Source: an uncultured Eubacteriales bacterium
Lineage (GTDB): Bacteria; Bacillota; Clostridia; Oscillospirales; Oscillospiraceae
Direction of reading: 5' to 3'
Assembly (NCBI GenBank): GCA_900549545.1
Contig: URPA01000078.1
Span: 1-7,037, forward strand
DNA length: 7,037 nucleotides
The notes beneath the pieces are model-generated. The model saw only the letters and a program-made list of their open reading frames with translations, was not told the DNA's origin and made no database searches. The position numbers were made by a program, and so were the translations under genes. How positions within the stretch are numbered: the first letter of the stretch is position 1; each line of letters starts with the position of its first letter. Below are positions 6,161 through 7,037 of the stretch, one piece after another.

Positions 6161-6300
6161 GTATACAAAAAAGAGTTTCACTCCGAGCCGCGCATACGTC
6201 AGAAGAAGCAGACTCCATTCCGTTTTCACTCTCAGCGGAAGCGAAATGTAATCTGCGTCATTTGACGAGCGAGCGGCGAACTCTGCGAGGCTTTGTATAT
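6161..6300. repeat. Candidate non-coding interspersed element with short inverted ends
   Basis: TATACAAA (6162-6169) and TTTGTATA (6292-6299) form an exact 8-bp inverted pair about 120 nt apart. Just inside is a second pair AGAGTT (6172-6177) and AACTCT (6279-6284). The segment starts directly after the NifX-like stop. A minus-strand frame through it (about 6410 leftwards) has no ribosome site and runs into the antisense of the Cys-rich tail. I recall similar frames recurring in Oscillospiraceae drafts, which would fit a dispersed repeat, but one copy here cannot prove it. Confidence 0.35.
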
Positions 6301-6304
6301 AGTC

Positions 6305-6341
6305 AAAAAACTCCTGAACGTTGCGCTCAGGAGCTTTTCTT
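6305..6341 (+). terminator. Intrinsic terminator-like hairpin after the NifX-like gene
   Basis: An A-run (6305-6310) leads into CTCCTGA (6311-6317), a 9-nt loop that may form two more C-G pairs, TCAGGAG (6327-6333), then CTTTTCTT. It is the first T-tailed hairpin downstream of the 5719-6153 gene, although about 150 nt away. The matching A-run would let it work weakly in both directions. Confidence 0.65.
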
Positions 6342-6350
6342 ATGCGGCAA

Positions 6351-6378
6351 GAAAACCACGGGGCAACCCGTGGTTTTC
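6351..6378. terminator. Perfect 12-bp GNRA-loop hairpin, possible bidirectional terminator
   Basis: GAAAACCACGGG (6351-6362), loop GCAA, CCCGTGGTTTTC (6367-6378): every base pairs. The A- and T-tracts sit inside the stem, as in bidirectional intrinsic terminators. It follows the previous hairpin by 10-20 nt, so the two may act in tandem, or it may belong to the repeats that follow. Confidence 0.55.
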
Positions 6379-6480
6379 GGCTGTTATATGGGATTTGCTC
6401 TGTGTCCACTTGCTTTCCTATAAGGCTGCGGGCGCAGGTGCGTTTCGGAAGCGTTTATGTCCGGCTCTGCGTTATCTAAC

Positions 6481-6630
6481 CTTGCTTCCCCCTTCGGGGG
6501 AAGTGTCAAGCCGTTTACGGCTTGACGATAGGGGGGCTGGTTTGCTTCGGGCTTAGTCAAAGCAAGCGAGGTTCCCCCCTCAGTCTTGCCGCTTCGCGCC
6601 AAGCCAGCTCCCCCTCAAGGGGGCGCCAAG
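6481..6630. repeat. Hairpin-rich repeat element with imperfect inverted ends (copy 1)
   Basis: The left end CTTGCTTCCCCCTTC (6481-6495) and the reverse complement of the right end, CTTGGCGCCCCCTTG (6616-6630), agree at 11 of 15 positions. From left to right there is a hairpin CTTCCCC/GGGGAAG with C(TTCG)G loop (6485-6503) and a perfect 9-bp hairpin GTCAAGCCG/CGGCTTGAC (6505-6526). Next comes a central helix GGGGGG/CCCCCC (6531-6536 with 6574-6579) enclosing TTGCTT/AAGCAA (6542-6547 with 6560-6565). Then come a CTTG/CAAG hairpin (6585-6603) and CCCCC/GGGGG with TCAA loop (6610-6623). No transposase is present. It looks like a small non-autonomous element or a structured dispersed repeat. Confidence 0.6.
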
Positions 6631-6682
6631 ATTGGGGCATTGCTCGTCTTTATGCTGTTCCTTTCGATTTGCATCGCCCAAA

Positions 6683-6941
6683 GGCTCCACTGCGTAAGGG
6701 GAGCTGTCAGCCATCCAAAACAAAATTGAAGCCCAGCGAAGCGGGTTCAATTTTGAGAGGAAGAACGGGAGAATATAGCGGCAGTTTTCCGCTTTCAGCG
6801 GGAAACAGAGCGGTATGAACCTGTTCTGACAAGACTGAGGGGTCGTTACCAGTGCGGTGATCAGTTTTTACTCAGAATACCTCGTATTTACAATCCCTCA
6901 GTCACGGCTATGCCGTGCCAGCTCCCTTTACACAAGGGAGC
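6683..6941. repeat. Related hairpin repeat, apparently interrupted (copy 2)
   Basis: The left part GGCTCC...GGGGAGCTG (stem GCTCC/GGAGC, 6684-6688 with 6700-6704) and the right part form the same end-hairpin type as copy 1. The right part is CCCTCAGTC (6895-6903), hairpin CACGGC/GCCGTG (6903-6917) and GCTCCCTT/AAGGGAGC (6921-6941). GACTGAGGG (6833-6841) is the exact reverse complement of CCCTCAGTC and marks the left inner end. Between TGTCAG (6705-6710) and CTGACA (6826-6831), which pair with each other, lie about 115 nt not expected in the unit. The span carries no credible gene. Confidence 0.5.
6722..6754. repeat. AT-rich inverted repeat inside repeat copy 2
   Basis: AAAATTGAA (6722-6730) and TTCAATTTT (6746-6754) pair fully. 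CCC/GGG (6732-6734 with 6743-6745) extends the stem after one bulged G. The hairpin ends in a T-tract, so it resembles an intrinsic terminator in either direction, but no gene lies close enough to need it. Confidence 0.5.
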
Positions 6942-6993
6942 CATTGATTGAAGCAAATTTTAAGCAAAAAACGCAAGATAAACACCGCACTAA

Positions 6994-7037
6994 CTTGCTT
7001 CCCCCACCGGGGGAAGTGGCGCGAAGCGCCGATAGGG
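6994..7037. repeat. Left end of a third hairpin repeat, cut by the window edge
   Basis: CTTGCTTCCCCC (6994-7005) repeats the first 12 bases of copy 1 exactly. It continues as hairpin CTTCCCC/GGGGAAG (6998-7016), the linker TG, a variable stem GGCGC-GAA-GCGCC (7018-7030), then GATAGGG. The order is identical to copy 1 (hairpin, variable stem, GATAGGG). The variable stem has a different sequence but stays paired. Confidence 0.65.

Noticed and set aside
6014..6409. 131-codon minus-strand frame over the Cys-rich tail and downstream region
   Set aside because: No ribosome site, and its C-terminus is only the antisense of the low-complexity tail; treated as non-coding repeat sequence.
6481..7037. 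CRISPR array or integron-like array
   Set aside because: The repeats are few, irregularly spaced, imperfect and in both orientations; there are no uniform spacers and no cas or integrase gene.

Overview
The window looks like chromosomal DNA from a GC-rich anaerobic Firmicute of the Oscillospiraceae/Ruminococcaceae type (Clostridia). The evidence is GC-biased third codon positions in the genes, strong AT-rich sigma-A-type promoters and AGGA-type ribosome binding sites. A SEDS protein carrying an FHA domain sits next to a compact PBP, and the right end holds hairpin-rich interspersed repeats of a style I recall from that family. The taxonomic call is inference.

Left part (1-4604, all minus strand). 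One operon runs leftwards from a promoter at 4653-4682: an FHA-SEDS (RodA/FtsW) glycan polymerase, a short class B-like penicillin-binding transpeptidase overlapping it by 4 nt (ATGA), and, 27 nt further on, an ABC-F ATPase. The first two would form a SEDS-PBP peptidoglycan synthase pair. The ABC-F frame runs open to the left edge, but its last ~65 residues are not ABC-F: after the LSGGE signature of the second cassette, the sequence becomes the C-terminal head of an SMC chromosome-condensation ATPase. This is either an assembly misjoin at a shared signature-motif sequence close to the window end (preferred) or a true gene fusion.

Middle (4605-6153). A divergent intergenic region carries two back-to-back promoters whose -35 hexamers overlap in one TTGACAA heptamer. 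Rightwards lie an Mrp/NBP35-type Fe-S carrier ATPase (4744-5568) and a NifX/NifB-like small metal-cluster protein with a Gly/Cys/His tail (5719-6153). The 150-nt gap between them is highly structured. It holds a perfect 24-bp palindrome over the Mrp stop codon, a 44-nt bulged hairpin, and an 18-bp arm that can pair with the ribosome binding site of the second gene. A short local hairpin competes for that arm, so this is a candidate cis-regulatory RNA of no class I recognise.

Right part (6154-7037, 884 nt) has no convincing gene. It holds an element with short inverted ends (6161-6300), two terminator-like hairpins (6305-6341 and 6351-6378), and then an array of hairpin repeats. These comprise an element with imperfect inverted ends (6481-6630), a related copy interrupted by ~115 nt (6683-6941), and a third copy cut by the right edge (6994-7037). 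I see nothing further in 6379-6480, 6631-6682 and 6942-6993. No tRNA, rRNA, CRISPR array or transposase gene was seen.
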